In this document: piece after piece, positions 46,138-55,502 of the stretch
How the letters are laid out: each line of letters starts with the position of its first letter
Position numbering within the stretch: the first letter of the stretch is position 1
Assembly: GCF_001423085.1 (NCBI RefSeq)
Contig: NZ_LMNU01000047.1
Location: 797 to 64,796, forward strand
Direction: 5' to 3'
Source of the DNA: Methylobacterium sp. Leaf125
Lineage (GTDB): Bacteria; Pseudomonadota; Alphaproteobacteria; Rhizobiales; Beijerinckiaceae
DNA: 64,000 nucleotides
Position numbers and translations under genes: made by a program
The notes under the pieces: model-generated
Told to the model about the DNA's origin: nothing
Seen by the model: only the letters and a program-made list of their open reading frames with translations
The model's database searches: none

Positions 46138-47474
46138 AGAAAGCCTACGTCAAATCCTACGGCTGCCAGATGAACGCCTACGACGCCGCCCGGATGGCGG
46201 ACGTGCTGGGCGCCGAGGGCTACGCGGCGACGGACGCGGTGGAGGAGGCGGATGTCGTCATCCTCAACACCTGCCACATCCGCGAGAAGGCGGCCGACAA
46301 GGTCTATTCCGAGCTCGGTCGCCTGCGGGTGCTCAAGGGTGAGCGGGCGGAGGCCGGGCACGAGACCCGGATCGTCGTCGCGGGCTGCGTCGCCCAGGCC
46401 GAGGGCGCCGAGATCCTGGCCCGCGCGCCCACCGTCGACGTGGTGGTCGGCCCGCAGAACTATCACCGCCTGCCGGATCTGCTGGCGCGCTCGGCCACGA
46501 AGCGCGTGGTCGACACCGAGTTTCCCGTCGAGGACAAGTTCGACCACCTGCCGGCCCGCCGCACCCACGGGGTGACCGCGTTCCTCACCGTGCAGGAGGG
46601 TTGCGACAAGTTCTGCGCCTTCTGCGTCGTGCCCTATACCCGCGGCGCCGAGGTCTCGCGCTCCGTGGACGCGATCCGGGCCGAGGCCGAGAAGCTGGTG
46701 CGCGGCGGCGTCCGCGAGATCACCCTGATCGGCCAGAACGTGAACGCCTATCACGGGCTCGGTCCGGACGGCGGCAGCGCGACCCTGCCGGCGCTGATGC
46801 GTGCCCTGGAGCGCATCCCCGGCCTCCTGCGCCTGCGCTACACCACCAGCCATCCCAACGACATGGACGACGATCTGATCGCCGCCCATGGCAGCTTACC
46901 GGCGCTGATGCCCTACCTGCACCTGCCGGTGCAGTCGGGCTCCGACCGGGTGCTCAAGGCGATGAATCGCAAGCACACCGGCGACGCCTATCGCCGCCTG
47001 ATCGAGCGGGTGCGCGCGGCCCGGCCCGACATCGCCCTGTCCTCGGATTTCATCGTGGGCTTCCCGGGCGAGACCGAGGCCGAGTTCGAGGACACGATGC
47101 GGCTGGTGCGCGAGATCGGCTTCGCCAGCGCCTTCTCCTTCAAGTACAGCCCGCGCCCCGGCACTCCGGCGGCCGACAGCGCCGATGCCGTTCCGGAAGC
47201 CGTGAAGTCCGAGCGCCTCGCCGCGCTCCAGGCCCTGCTCGACGCGCAGCGCCACGCCTTCAACGCGGCCGCGGTCGGCCACGTGGTCGAGGTGCTGGTC
47301 GAGAAGGCCGGCCGCCATCCCGGCCAGGTCGCCGGCAAGACGCCCCATCTCCTGCCGGTCCAGTTCGATGCGCCGACTTCCACCATCGGCACGGTGGTGC
47401 CGGTGCGGGTGATCCGCGCCGGCTCCAACAGCCTGTTCGGCGAGGCCGTCGGCGGCACCGCGGCGGCGGCGTGA
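46134..47474 (+). CDS. miaB: tRNA-2-methylthio-N6-dimethylallyladenosine synthase
   Basis: The protein is 446 aa, a radical-SAM methylthiotransferase modifying A37. The N-terminal cluster cysteines are in [16 protein letters not shown] and VAGCVAQ; the radical-SAM cluster is CDKFCAFC (~157-164); a TRAM domain ends the protein ([28 protein letters not shown]). A TTG at 46134 is the best start: it gives [13 protein letters not shown], has GGA-type sequence upstream and overlaps the plsC stop. Rare TTG initiation plus overlap suggests coupling to plsC. Confidence 0.95.
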   Translation: MKKAYVKSYGCQMNAYDAARMADVLGAEGYAATDAVEEADVVILNTCHIREKAADKVYSELGRLRVLKGERAEAGHETRIVVAGCVAQAEGAEILARAPTVDVVVGPQNYHRLPDLLARSATKRVVDTEFPVEDKFDHLPARRTHGVTAFLTVQEGCDKFCAFCVVPYTRGAEVSRSVDAIRAEAEKLVRGGVREITLIGQNVNAYHGLGPDGGSATLPALMRALERIPGLLRLRYTTSHPNDMDDDLIAAHGSLPALMPYLHLPVQSGSDRVLKAMNRKHTGDAYRRLIERVRAARPDIALSSDFIVGFPGETEAEFEDTMRLVREIGFASAFSFKYSPRPGTPAADSADAVPEAVKSERLAALQALLDAQRHAFNAAAVGHVVEVLVEKAGRHPGQVAGKTPHLLPVQFDAPTSTIGTVVPVRVIRAGSNSLFGEAVGGTAAAA

Positions 47475-47622
47475 CGGCCCGTGGCGGCCCCGTCGGTCGA
47501 TACGCCGCGCCGATCCGCCACTGTCCGGCGCGCCGCGGGAGCCCATCTCGGGATCGTCCGCGATGCGGCGCGGCCACGGACGGCCGGTGCGGACCTCCCT
47601 GCAACGAATAAAGGACGACGGC

Positions 47623-48732
47623 GTGCCAGGATCTGAAGGGTCGAGTGGACGCGGTGGCGCCTTGCGCGGGCGCGGCCCGGCGGCGCGGATCGGGGGTCTG
47701 GTCGAGACCGAGGAGGTCTCCCTGACCTTCGACGACAATCGGCTCGCGAGCCTCGTCTTCGGCCAGTACGACCAGAACGTCGCCCACATCGAGCGGCGCC
47801 TCGCCGTGACCGCCACCGCGCTCGGCAACCACCTCGTGGTCAAGGGCAGCGTCGAGGCGGCCGAGAAGGCCCGCAAGGTGTTCGAGCGGCTCTATGCCCG
47901 GGTGAAGGCGAGCGGGTTGCCCCTGACCCTCGGCGACGTGGACGGGGCGATCCACGAGACGACCCAGCAGGGCAACCTGTTCCCGGCCGCGGAGGTCAGC
48001 GCCGAGCCCGACCGGCCCGTGTTCGACCAGCTCGCCACCCGCAAGCGCGGTGCGGTGCGCGCCCGCAACGCGGCGCAGGACGCCTACATCAAGGCCCTGC
48101 GCAGCCACGAACTGGTCTTCGCCGAGGGGCCGGCCGGCACCGGCAAGACCTGGCTCGCCGTGGGCTACGCCGTGTCGCTGCTGGAGCAGGGGCATGTCGA
48201 GCGCCTGATCCTGTCGCGCCCTGCCGTGGAGGCCGGCGAGCGCCTCGGCTTCCTCCCCGGCGACATGCGCGAGAAGGTCGATCCCTACCTGCGGCCGATC
48301 TACGACGCCCTCTACGACTTCATGGAGGCGCGCCACGTCGACCGCGGCCTGCAGACCGGCGTGATCGAGATCGCACCCCTCGCCTTCATGCGCGGCCGCA
48401 CCCTGACCAACGCCGTGGTGCTCCTCGACGAGGCGCAGAACACCACGTCCATGCAGATGAAGATGTTCCTCACCCGCCTCGGTGAGAACTCCCGCATGAT
48501 CATCACCGGCGATCCGAGCCAGATCGACCTGCCGCCGGGCCAGAAATCCGGCCTCGTCGAGGCGGTGCGCGTCCTCGACGGCGTCGAGGGCATCGGCCGC
48601 ATCACCTTCCGGGACGTCGACGTGGTGCGCCACGACCTCGTCCGCCGCATCGTCACCGCCTACGAGGCCGCGTCCCACGGGGAGGGCGACGCCGACCGCG
48701 GTCCGGTTTCGCGCCGGAGGCCGCTGTCGTGA
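47623..48732 (+). CDS. phoH: PhoH-like ATPase
   Basis: The protein is 369 aa. A KH-like N-terminal region (~35-115, HIERRLAVTATALGNHLVVK) is followed by the PhoH ATPase: Walker A EGPAGTGKTWLA (G ~169), LSRPAVEAGERLGFLPGD, Walker B VVLLDEAQNTT, and TRLGENSRMIITGDPSQIDL. Such proteins are RNA-linked ATPases, often coupled to YbeY in ribosome and RNA quality control. GTG 47623 is chosen because AAAGGA lies 7 nt upstream; the in-frame ATG 47563 lacks a site. It overlaps ybeY by GTGA. Confidence 0.94.
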   Translation: MPGSEGSSGRGGALRGRGPAARIGGLVETEEVSLTFDDNRLASLVFGQYDQNVAHIERRLAVTATALGNHLVVKGSVEAAEKARKVFERLYARVKASGLPLTLGDVDGAIHETTQQGNLFPAAEVSAEPDRPVFDQLATRKRGAVRARNAAQDAYIKALRSHELVFAEGPAGTGKTWLAVGYAVSLLEQGHVERLILSRPAVEAGERLGFLPGDMREKVDPYLRPIYDALYDFMEARHVDRGLQTGVIEIAPLAFMRGRTLTNAVVLLDEAQNTTSMQMKMFLTRLGENSRMIITGDPSQIDLPPGQKSGLVEAVRVLDGVEGIGRITFRDVDVVRHDLVRRIVTAYEAASHGEGDADRGPVSRRRPLS

Positions 48733-49259
48733 GCACGGCCCCCGCCTGCGCGGCGGAGATCGACGTGGCCATCGAGGACCCGCGCTGGGAGGGCGTCGCG
48801 CCCGAGCTCGAAGCCTTCGTGATTCGCGCCGTCGAGGCCGGCCTGGCGGTGGCCCCGGAGCCGCCCGAAGGACCCGTCGAGATCAGCATCCTGCTGGCGA
48901 CCGACGCGGTGGTCCAGGACCTCAACCGGACCTGGCGCGGCAAGGACAAGCCCACCAACGTGCTGTCCTTCCCCGCGCCGGCGCAACCCGCCCATGCGGG
49001 GATGCCGGTGCCCCTCGGCGACGTGGTTCTTGCGTATGACACGATGCTGCGCGAAAGTGCGGAGCAGTCGAAGCCGCTCAGCGACCATCTGGCCCATCTC
49101 CTCGTCCATGGCACCCTTCACCTCCTCGGTCAGGACCACGAGACCGGCGAGGCGGATGCCGACGCGATGGAGGCCCTCGAGGTCGCGGCCCTCCGCACCC
49201 TCGGCGTTCCCGATCCCTATGCGCCCGACCTCCCGCCGGCAGAACCGCCTGCCGCGTGA
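48729..49259 (+). CDS. ybeY: Endoribonuclease YbeY (16S rRNA maturation)
   Basis: The protein is 176 aa. It holds the metal-binding H-x3-H-x5-H signature (HGTLHLLGQDH, ~125-135), preceded by NRTWRGKDKPTNVLSFP and LGDVVLAYDTM. YbeY processes the 16S 3' end and takes part in ribosome quality control. The C-terminal ~15 residues are Pro-rich. GTG 48729 overlaps the phoH TGA. It sits in the usual order phoH-ybeY-corC-lnt. Confidence 0.95.
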   Translation: MSTAPACAAEIDVAIEDPRWEGVAPELEAFVIRAVEAGLAVAPEPPEGPVEISILLATDAVVQDLNRTWRGKDKPTNVLSFPAPAQPAHAGMPVPLGDVVLAYDTMLRESAEQSKPLSDHLAHLLVHGTLHLLGQDHETGEADADAMEALEVAALRTLGVPDPYAPDLPPAEPPAA

Positions 49260-49307
49260 ACGGCACCACGAGCGGCGAACCCGCCCGACACTCCAGATCA
49301 GAGAGAC

Positions 49308-50420
49308 ATGACAAACGATCGAAGTCGCGGCGCGGCCCAGGCCGCGCCCAGTTCCGGCGACGGTGAGAGCCAGGCCCGCGAGCCCTGGTACGACCGCCTC
49401 CTGCACGTCTTCCATCTTCGTCCCCGCGATTCGCTGCGCGACGACATCGAGGACGCGCTGGCCGAGCCCGACACCGGCGAGAACGCTTTCTCGCCCCTCG
49501 AACGCGCCATGCTCAAGAACGTCCTCGGCCTGCACAAGGTGCGGGTCGACGACGTGATGATCCCCCGGGCCGACATCGTCGCGGTGTCGATGGAGACCAG
49601 CCTCGGCGACCTCCTGAAGCTGTTCCGGACGGCCGGGCATTCGCGCCTGCCGGTCTACGGCGAGACCCTCGACGACCCCCGCGGCATGGTCCACATCCGC
49701 GACTTCGTCGATCATATCGCCGCCCGGGCCGAGGCGGGCAGCCGCCGCACGCCGCCCGCGGCCGCCGCCAGCGACGGCGACGCCGCTCCCGTGCTGCCGC
49801 CCCGGGCGCGCCGGGGCACGCGGGCCCTGCGCACCCTCAACCTCGCCAATGTCGACCTGTCGGCCACCCTGGCCGCCACCCGCATCCAGCGCCCCGTGCT
49901 GTTCGTGCCGCCCTCGATGCCGGCCATCGATCTCCTGGTGCGGATGCAGGCGACGCGCACCCACATGGCCCTCGTCATCGACGAGTACGGCGGCACCGAC
50001 GGCCTCATCTCCATCGAGGACCTGATCGAGGTGGTGGTGGGCGACATTGAGGACGAGCACGACGTCGCCGAGGGACATCTCGTCCAGCGCGTCGACGGCG
50101 AGGGCGACGTCTTCGTGGCCGATGCCCGGGCCGGCCTGGCCGAGGTCTCGGCTGCCAGCGGTGTCGACCTCGTGGCGGCCGTCGGGGAAATGGCCGAGGA
50201 GATCGACACCATCGGCGGCCTGATCGTGACCCTGGCCGGGCGGGTGCCCTCCCGGGGCGAGCTCATCAGCGGGCCGGGCGACCTCGAGTTCGAGGTGCTC
50301 GATGCCGATCCGCGCCGGGTGAAGCGCCTGCGCCTCCATCGCGGCGATGCCCGCATCACCGCCGTGGTGCCCCTGGCCCTGCCGGCGCCGAAGCCCGCAT
50401 CCGAATCACCCGCCGCGTGA
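49308..50420 (+). CDS. corC: CBS-domain protein of the CorC/HlyC family
   Basis: The protein is 370 aa. A CBS pair is split by an Ala/Pro/Arg-rich insert: first CBS ~80-145 (VDDVMIPRADIVAVSMETSL, HSRLPVYGETLDDPRGMVHI), insert ~146-180, second CBS ~185-245 (LFVPPSMPAIDLLVRMQATR, VIDEYGGTDGLISIEDLIE). The C-terminal CorC_HlyC domain (~265-355) ends VTLAGRVPSRGELISGPGDL. There is no transmembrane domain, so it is the soluble CorC type linked to Mg/Co efflux or to the adjacent lnt. AGAGAC precedes the ATG. Confidence 0.92.
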   Translation: MTNDRSRGAAQAAPSSGDGESQAREPWYDRLLHVFHLRPRDSLRDDIEDALAEPDTGENAFSPLERAMLKNVLGLHKVRVDDVMIPRADIVAVSMETSLGDLLKLFRTAGHSRLPVYGETLDDPRGMVHIRDFVDHIAARAEAGSRRTPPAAAASDGDAAPVLPPRARRGTRALRTLNLANVDLSATLAATRIQRPVLFVPPSMPAIDLLVRMQATRTHMALVIDEYGGTDGLISIEDLIEVVVGDIEDEHDVAEGHLVQRVDGEGDVFVADARAGLAEVSAASGVDLVAAVGEMAEEIDTIGGLIVTLAGRVPSRGELISGPGDLEFEVLDADPRRVKRLRLHRGDARITAVVPLALPAPKPASESPAA

Positions 50421-50430
50421 CGGAGCCGGC

Positions 50431-52107
50431 ATGACCTCGATCCCCGCGGACCGCGCCGGGCGCGGTCCGGCGACGGGACCGCTCGCCGCCCTGGCCCACT
50501 GGGTCATGCTCAGCGCCGGCTGGCGCCGCATCGCCATCGCGATGGCCTCCGGCGCCCTCGGCGCCCTCGCCATGCCGCCCTTCGGGCTGTTTCCCGCCCT
50601 CGTGGTCTCCCTGAGCGTCGCCGTCTGGCTCGTCGACGGGGCCGCCACGGGGCGCAGGGCCACGCGCGGTGCGGTGCTGGCCAGCGCGGTCATCGGCTGG
50701 GCCTGGGGCTTCGGCTATCTCACCGCCGGCCTGTGGTGGCTCGGCTCCGCCTTCCTGGTGGAGGCCGAGGAATTCCTCTGGGCCCTGCCGCTCGGCGTCG
50801 TCGGCCTGCCGGCGGTGCTGGCGCTGTTCTACGCCTTCGGCTTCGCCCTGGCCCGCCTGCTCTGGTCGCGGGGTGCGCTGCGCCTCGTCGGCTTCGCCCT
50901 CGGCCTCTCCGCCTGCGAGTGGCTGCGCGGGCATCTCTTCACCGGCTTTCCCTGGAACACCCTGGGCATGGCCCTGGGCCAGAACCTTTGGCTGATGCAG
51001 GGTGCGGCCGTGGGTGGGCTCTACGGCCTGACCTTCCTGGCGATCCTCGTTGCGGCCGCCCCCGCGACCCTGGCGACCGCCCACAGCTGGTCCAGCCGCT
51101 ACCTTCCCCTCGCCCTCGCCGGCCTCGCCCTCGCCGGGCTCGCCGGCTACGGCGCCCAGCGGGTGCCGGCCGGCGCGGATCCGCTGGTCCAGGGCGTGCG
51201 CCTGCGCCTGGTTCAGCCGAACCTGAACCAGGACGCCAAGTTCCGGCCGGAGAACCGTCAGGACATCCTCGACCGCTACCTCGAACTCAGCGACCGCGCC
51301 GCCGCGCCCGACCGCACCGGCATCGCCGACGTCACCCACGTGATCTGGCCGGAATCCGCCTTCCCGTTCCTGATCCAGCGCGATCCCGAGGCCCTGGCCC
51401 GGGTTGCCGCCGCCTTTCCGCCGGGCAAGCAGCTGATCACCGGCGCGGCCCGGGCCGAGGTCCCGGTGGGCGACGAGCGGCCGCGCTTCTTCAACAGCAT
51501 CCTGACGATCTCGGCCGGGCCGAAATTCGGCGACATCTACGACAAGGTGCACCTCGTGCCCTTCGGCGAGTACCTGCCGGCCCCCCTCGACGCGACCCTG
51601 CGGGCCCTGCACATCCGGCAGTTCGTCTCGATTCCGGGAGGCTTCACGGCGGGGGATCGGGCGACCCAGCGGATCATGACCGTGCCGGGCCTGCCGCCGG
51701 TGGCGGCGACGATCTGCTACGAGGCGATCTTTCCGGGCGCCATCGTTCCGGGGGCGAGCCCGAACGGTCCGCCGCCGGTGCCGGGCCTGATCCTGAACCT
51801 CACCAACGACGCCTGGTTCGGCGATACGCCGGGGCCGCGCCAGCACCTCGCCCAGGCGCGCCTGCGCGCCGTGGAGGAGGGGCTGCCCCTGGTCCGCGAC
51901 GCCAATACCGGCATCTCGGCCGTGATCGACGCCCATGGCCGGATCACCGCCAGCCTGCCCCTCGGCGTGGAGGGCGTCCTCGACGCCGATCTCCCGGCGC
52001 GCCTCCCGGGACGGACCCTCTATGCCCGCCTCGGCGACCTGCCCTTCGGTCTGGTCTGGGTCGGAACCTTCCTCACCCTCCTGGCGGCACGGCGGCGAAG
52101 CGCGTGA
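50431..52107 (+). CDS. lnt: Apolipoprotein N-acyltransferase
   Basis: The protein is 558 aa and is the last step of lipoprotein maturation. Six or seven helices (~30-215) are followed by a nitrilase-like domain. The catalytic set is Glu in IWPESAFPF, Lys in DKVHLVPFGEY and Cys in ATICYEAIFPG. LTNDAWFGDTPGPRQHLAQARLRA is the expected Lnt segment near the C-terminus. ATG 50431 has GGAG 6 nt upstream. Its TGA overlaps the GTG of the MFS gene. lgt of the same pathway lies at 29.3 kb. Confidence 0.96.
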   Translation: MTSIPADRAGRGPATGPLAALAHWVMLSAGWRRIAIAMASGALGALAMPPFGLFPALVVSLSVAVWLVDGAATGRRATRGAVLASAVIGWAWGFGYLTAGLWWLGSAFLVEAEEFLWALPLGVVGLPAVLALFYAFGFALARLLWSRGALRLVGFALGLSACEWLRGHLFTGFPWNTLGMALGQNLWLMQGAAVGGLYGLTFLAILVAAAPATLATAHSWSSRYLPLALAGLALAGLAGYGAQRVPAGADPLVQGVRLRLVQPNLNQDAKFRPENRQDILDRYLELSDRAAAPDRTGIADVTHVIWPESAFPFLIQRDPEALARVAAAFPPGKQLITGAARAEVPVGDERPRFFNSILTISAGPKFGDIYDKVHLVPFGEYLPAPLDATLRALHIRQFVSIPGGFTAGDRATQRIMTVPGLPPVAATICYEAIFPGAIVPGASPNGPPPVPGLILNLTNDAWFGDTPGPRQHLAQARLRAVEEGLPLVRDANTGISAVIDAHGRITASLPLGVEGVLDADLPARLPGRTLYARLGDLPFGLVWVGTFLTLLAARRRSA

Positions 52108-53279
52108 AGACCACCCTGCCGGTCTCGGCCCGGCCGATCCTCCTCGGTCTCGGCATCATGCTGGTCGCCTTCAACATGCGCCCGGCCCTGACGACCGTCG
52201 GCCCGCTCCTGGAGCGCATCCGGGCGGAAACGGGGCTCAGCGCCGCCGGGGCCGCCCTGCTCACCACGCTTCCGGTGCTCTGTATCGGCCTCGCCTGCAC
52301 CGTCGGCCCCTGGGTGATGCGGCGCCTCGGCTCCGATCGCGGCGTGCTCCTCGCCGTGGCGGTCGTCGCCCTCGGTTCCGGCCTGCGCGGCCTCGGGGGG
52401 CTGGGGCCGCTCTTCGTCGGGGCCTGCCTCGCCGCCCTGGGCATCGGCCTCTCGGGGGTGCTGCTGCCGGGCCTGGTCAAGCGCGACTTTCCGGGCCTGA
52501 CGGGTGTCGTCACCGGCCTCTACACCATGGTGCTCTGCCTCGGCGCCGCGGCGGGCGCGGGCCTGTCGGTCCCGCTCGCCGACGGCCTCGGCGGCTGGCC
52601 CGCCGCGCTCGCCCTCTGGGCCGTGCCCGCCCTCGTGGCCACCCTCGCCTGGGCGCCCTTCGCCCGGGCGCCCGAGACCGCACCCGGCGCAGCGCGGCGG
52701 ATTTCCCTGTGGCGCGACCGGCTCGCCTGGCAGGTCACCGGCTTCATGGGCCTGCAATCGTCCCTGGCCTACATCATGTTCGGGTGGCTGCCCCTGGTGC
52801 TGCACGATCGCGGGCTGAGCGCGGTGGAAGCCGGCTTCGTGTCCTCGCTGATGAGCATCGGGCAGGCGCCGGCGGCGCTCCTGGTGCCGTCCTTCGCGGC
52901 CCGGGTCCGCGACCAGCGCGGCTTCGCCGCGGGCCTTCTCGCCCTCTGCACCCTGGCCCTCGTCGCCCTGGTCTATGGCCCGCTCGCCTGGGCGCTGCCG
53001 GTCGGCATGCTGCTGGGCGCCGGCCTCGGCGGCCTGTTCGGCCTCGGCCTCACCATTATCGTCCTGCGCGCCCGCGACCCGGCCACGGCCGGCAGCCTCG
53101 CGGCGATGTCTCAAAGCGTCGGCTACACGGTGGCCTCGCTCGGGCCGCTCGGCTTCGGGCTGGCGCACGACCTGACGGGCCATTGGGCGGCCTCGACGGC
53201 CCTGTTCTGCGCCATCGCCGCCTGCGCCTTCCTGTGCAGCCTCGGCGCCGGGCGCGACTGCTTCGTGGGCCCGGCCTGA
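52104..53279 (+). CDS. CynX/NimT-family MFS transporter
   Basis: The protein is 391 aa with 12 hydrophobic segments. The family signatures are AFNMRPALTTVGPLLERIRA in the first loop and LGIGLSGVLLPGLVKRDFPG, both typical of the cyanate (CynX)/2-nitroimidazole (NimT) transporters. The substrate cannot be assigned. GTG 52104 overlaps the lnt stop as GTGA, so it is the last member of the tsaB-to-lnt gene run. A perfect hairpin follows 64 nt after the stop, shared with the convergent meaA. Confidence 0.88.
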   Translation: MKTTLPVSARPILLGLGIMLVAFNMRPALTTVGPLLERIRAETGLSAAGAALLTTLPVLCIGLACTVGPWVMRRLGSDRGVLLAVAVVALGSGLRGLGGLGPLFVGACLAALGIGLSGVLLPGLVKRDFPGLTGVVTGLYTMVLCLGAAAGAGLSVPLADGLGGWPAALALWAVPALVATLAWAPFARAPETAPGAARRISLWRDRLAWQVTGFMGLQSSLAYIMFGWLPLVLHDRGLSAVEAGFVSSLMSIGQAPAALLVPSFAARVRDQRGFAAGLLALCTLALVALVYGPLAWALPVGMLLGAGLGGLFGLGLTIIVLRARDPATAGSLAAMSQSVGYTVASLGPLGFGLAHDLTGHWAASTALFCAIAACAFLCSLGAGRDCFVGPA

Positions 53280-53343
53280 GGGCCGGGCACCTCCCGTCCC
53301 CAACCGACGCAGGCGGTCGCGGCCGGCGCCATGCTCGCCCGAA

Positions 53344-53381
53344 GCCCATCGCCCGCGCGGTCAGGAGCGCGGGCGATGGGC
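53344..53381. terminator. Perfect 15-bp hairpin between convergent MFS and meaA genes
   Basis: GCCCATCGCCCGCGC (53344-53358) and its exact complement (53367-53381) around an 8-nt loop. It is 10 nt past the meaA stop and 64 nt past the MFS stop. No T-tract on either strand; it probably acts as a bidirectional transcript end. Confidence 0.7.
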
Positions 53382-53391
53382 GTACGACGCG

Positions 53392-55458
53392 TCAGAACAC
53401 CTTCTCGGCCGTGTCGCTGCGCGGCGTCGCCCCGGCGATGCCGGCCTTGGCGTCGGCCTGCTCGGCGGCGCGCTTGTCCAGGGCGCGCTCCACCACCTTG
53501 GCGATGCCCACCATGATGGTGTCGAGGACGTAGTCCTTCGGGGTGTAGACCGCCGTGACGCCCATGTTCTTGAGCACCAGCTCGTCGTCGGGCGAGATGA
53601 TGCCGCCGACCACGAGCGGGATGTGATCGAGGCCGGCCTCGCGCATCTTCGCCCGGACGTCGCGCACCAGCGGCACGTGGCTGCCAGAGAGGATCGAAAG
53701 CCCGACCACGTGGGCGCCGGTGGCCTTGGCCTTGGCCACGATCTCGGCCGGGGTCTGGCGAATGCCGTCGTAGGTCACGTCGAAGCCGACGTCGCGGGCG
53801 CGGAGCGCGATCTGCTCGGCGCCGTTGGAATGGCCGTCGAGGCCGGGCTTGCCGACCACCAGCTTCGGGGTCTCGCCGAGGCGCTCGCCGAGATCGGCGA
53901 TCAGGAGCTTGGCGTCCTGCGCCGCCCCCGAGGAGATCGTCTCCAGGGTGACGCCGGTGGGGGCGCGGTACTCGCCGAAGACCTGGCGCAGGCGTTCGCC
54001 CCACTCGCCGGTGGTGACGCCGGCCTTCGCCGCCGCGATCGAGACCGGCATGATGTTGGCGCCGGAGCGCGCCGCGGCCTCGAGCGCGTCGAGGGCCTTC
54101 TCCACCGCCTGGCCGTCGCGCTTGGAACGCCACTCGCGGATGCGCTGCTCGGCCTCCATCTCGACGGTCTCGGACACGGTGAAGATGGCGCCCTCGCCGG
54201 CGGTGAGCGGGGAGGGCTCCCCGGCCTGGAACTTGTTGACGCCCACCACGACCTGGTCGCCGGCCTCAATGGCGGAGATGCGCTTGGCGTTGGATTCCAC
54301 CAGCGCGCGCTTGAGGGCTCCGGTCTCCACCGCCGCCACGGCACCGCCGATGCCGCCGATCTCCTCCAGAGCCTTGCGCGTCTCGGCCTTCAGGGCCTCG
54401 ACCTTGGCGTCGATGACCTTCGAGCCGTCGAAGATGTCGTCGTATTCCAGCAGGTCGGTCTCGAAGGCGAGGATCTGCTGCATGCGCATCGACCATTGCT
54501 GGTCCCAGGGGCGCGGCAGGCCGAGCGCCTCGTTCCAGGCCGGCAGCTGCACGGCGCGGGCGCGGGCGCGCTTCGACAGGGTCACGGCCAGCATCTCGAT
54601 CAGGATGCGGTGGACGTTGTTCTCGGGTTGCTGCTCCGTCAGGCCGAGCGAATTCACCTGGACGCCGTAGCGGAAGATGCGCTTCTTCGGGTCGGTGATG
54701 CCGTAGCGCTCCTGGGCGATCTCATCCCACAGTTCGGAGAACGCCCGCATCTTGCAGATCTCGGTGACGAACCGCATGCCGGCATTCACGAAGAACGAGA
54801 TCCGGCTGAACACGTCGGCGAAGCTCGCCGCGTCGAAATCGGGATCGTCGCGCACGGTGTCGAGCACCGCGATGGCGATGGCCAACGCGTAGGACAGCTC
54901 CTGCACCGGCGTCGCCCCGGCCTCCTGCAGGTGGTAGGAACAGACGTTCATCGGATTCCACTTCGGCACTTCCTTGGTCGTGAACAGGATCACGTCCTTG
55001 GTCAGCCGGAGGGACGGCGCGGGCGGGAACACGTAGGTGCCCCGCGAGAGGTATTCCTTGATGATGTCGTTCTGGGTGGTGCCCTGCAGGCCCGCGAACG
55101 GCGCGCCCTGCTCCTCGGCCACCGCGAGATAGAGCGACAGCAGCCACGGCGCCGTGGCGTTGATCGTCATCGAGGTGTTCATCTGCTGCAGCGGAATCTG
55201 CTCGAACAGGGTCCGCATGTCGCCGAGATGCGCGATCGAGACGCCGACCTTGCCGACCTCGCCCCGGGCGAGCTCGTGGTCGGGGTCGTAACCGGTCTGG
55301 GTCGGCAGGTCGAAGGCCACCGAGAGGCCGGTCTGTCCCTTGGCCAGGTTGCCGCGGTAGAGCGCGTTCGACTCCTTGGCGTTGGAATGACCCGCATAGG
55401 TGCGGATGATCCACGGCTTGTCGCGCTTGGTCTCGGCGACCGCTGCCTGTCCGCTCAT
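53392..55458 (-). CDS. meaA: (2R)-ethylmalonyl-CoA mutase (B12-dependent)
   Basis: The protein is 688 aa. It rearranges (2R)-ethylmalonyl-CoA to (2S)-methylsuccinyl-CoA in the ethylmalonyl-CoA pathway, which regenerates glyoxylate during C1 and C2 growth. The mutase barrel begins KRDKPWIIRTYAGHSNAKES and GLSVAFDLPTQTGYDPDHEL. The C-terminal B12 domain has the ligand motif GKPGLDGHSNGAEQ (DxHxxG) and VVGLSILSGSHVPLV. The sequence closely resembles MeaA of Methylobacterium rather than methylmalonyl-CoA mutase. ATG 55458 has GAGGGAG upstream; the frame is open to 55524. A 21-bp palindrome lies 24-44 nt before the start. It is divergent from ccr. Confidence 0.95.
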   Translation of the reverse strand: MSGQAAVAETKRDKPWIIRTYAGHSNAKESNALYRGNLAKGQTGLSVAFDLPTQTGYDPDHELARGEVGKVGVSIAHLGDMRTLFEQIPLQQMNTSMTINATAPWLLSLYLAVAEEQGAPFAGLQGTTQNDIIKEYLSRGTYVFPPAPSLRLTKDVILFTTKEVPKWNPMNVCSYHLQEAGATPVQELSYALAIAIAVLDTVRDDPDFDAASFADVFSRISFFVNAGMRFVTEICKMRAFSELWDEIAQERYGITDPKKRIFRYGVQVNSLGLTEQQPENNVHRILIEMLAVTLSKRARARAVQLPAWNEALGLPRPWDQQWSMRMQQILAFETDLLEYDDIFDGSKVIDAKVEALKAETRKALEEIGGIGGAVAAVETGALKRALVESNAKRISAIEAGDQVVVGVNKFQAGEPSPLTAGEGAIFTVSETVEMEAEQRIREWRSKRDGQAVEKALDALEAAARSGANIMPVSIAAAKAGVTTGEWGERLRQVFGEYRAPTGVTLETISSGAAQDAKLLIADLGERLGETPKLVVGKPGLDGHSNGAEQIALRARDVGFDVTYDGIRQTPAEIVAKAKATGAHVVGLSILSGSHVPLVRDVRAKMREAGLDHIPLVVGGIISPDDELVLKNMGVTAVYTPKDYVLDTIMVGIAKVVERALDKRAAEQADAKAGIAGATPRSDTAEKVF

Positions 55459-55481
55459 CCCGGAACACTCCCTCAAGACTG

Positions 55482-55502
55482 AATTTGATGTGATCTCAAA
55501 TT
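55482..55502. promoter_or_regulatory. Perfect palindrome upstream of meaA (operator candidate)
   Basis: AATTTGA (55482-55488), 7 nt, TCAAATT (55496-55502): a perfect 7-bp inverted repeat in otherwise GC-rich DNA. Its position, 24-44 nt before the meaA start codon, is that of a repressor or activator site near the promoter. The regulator is unknown. Confidence 0.55.
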
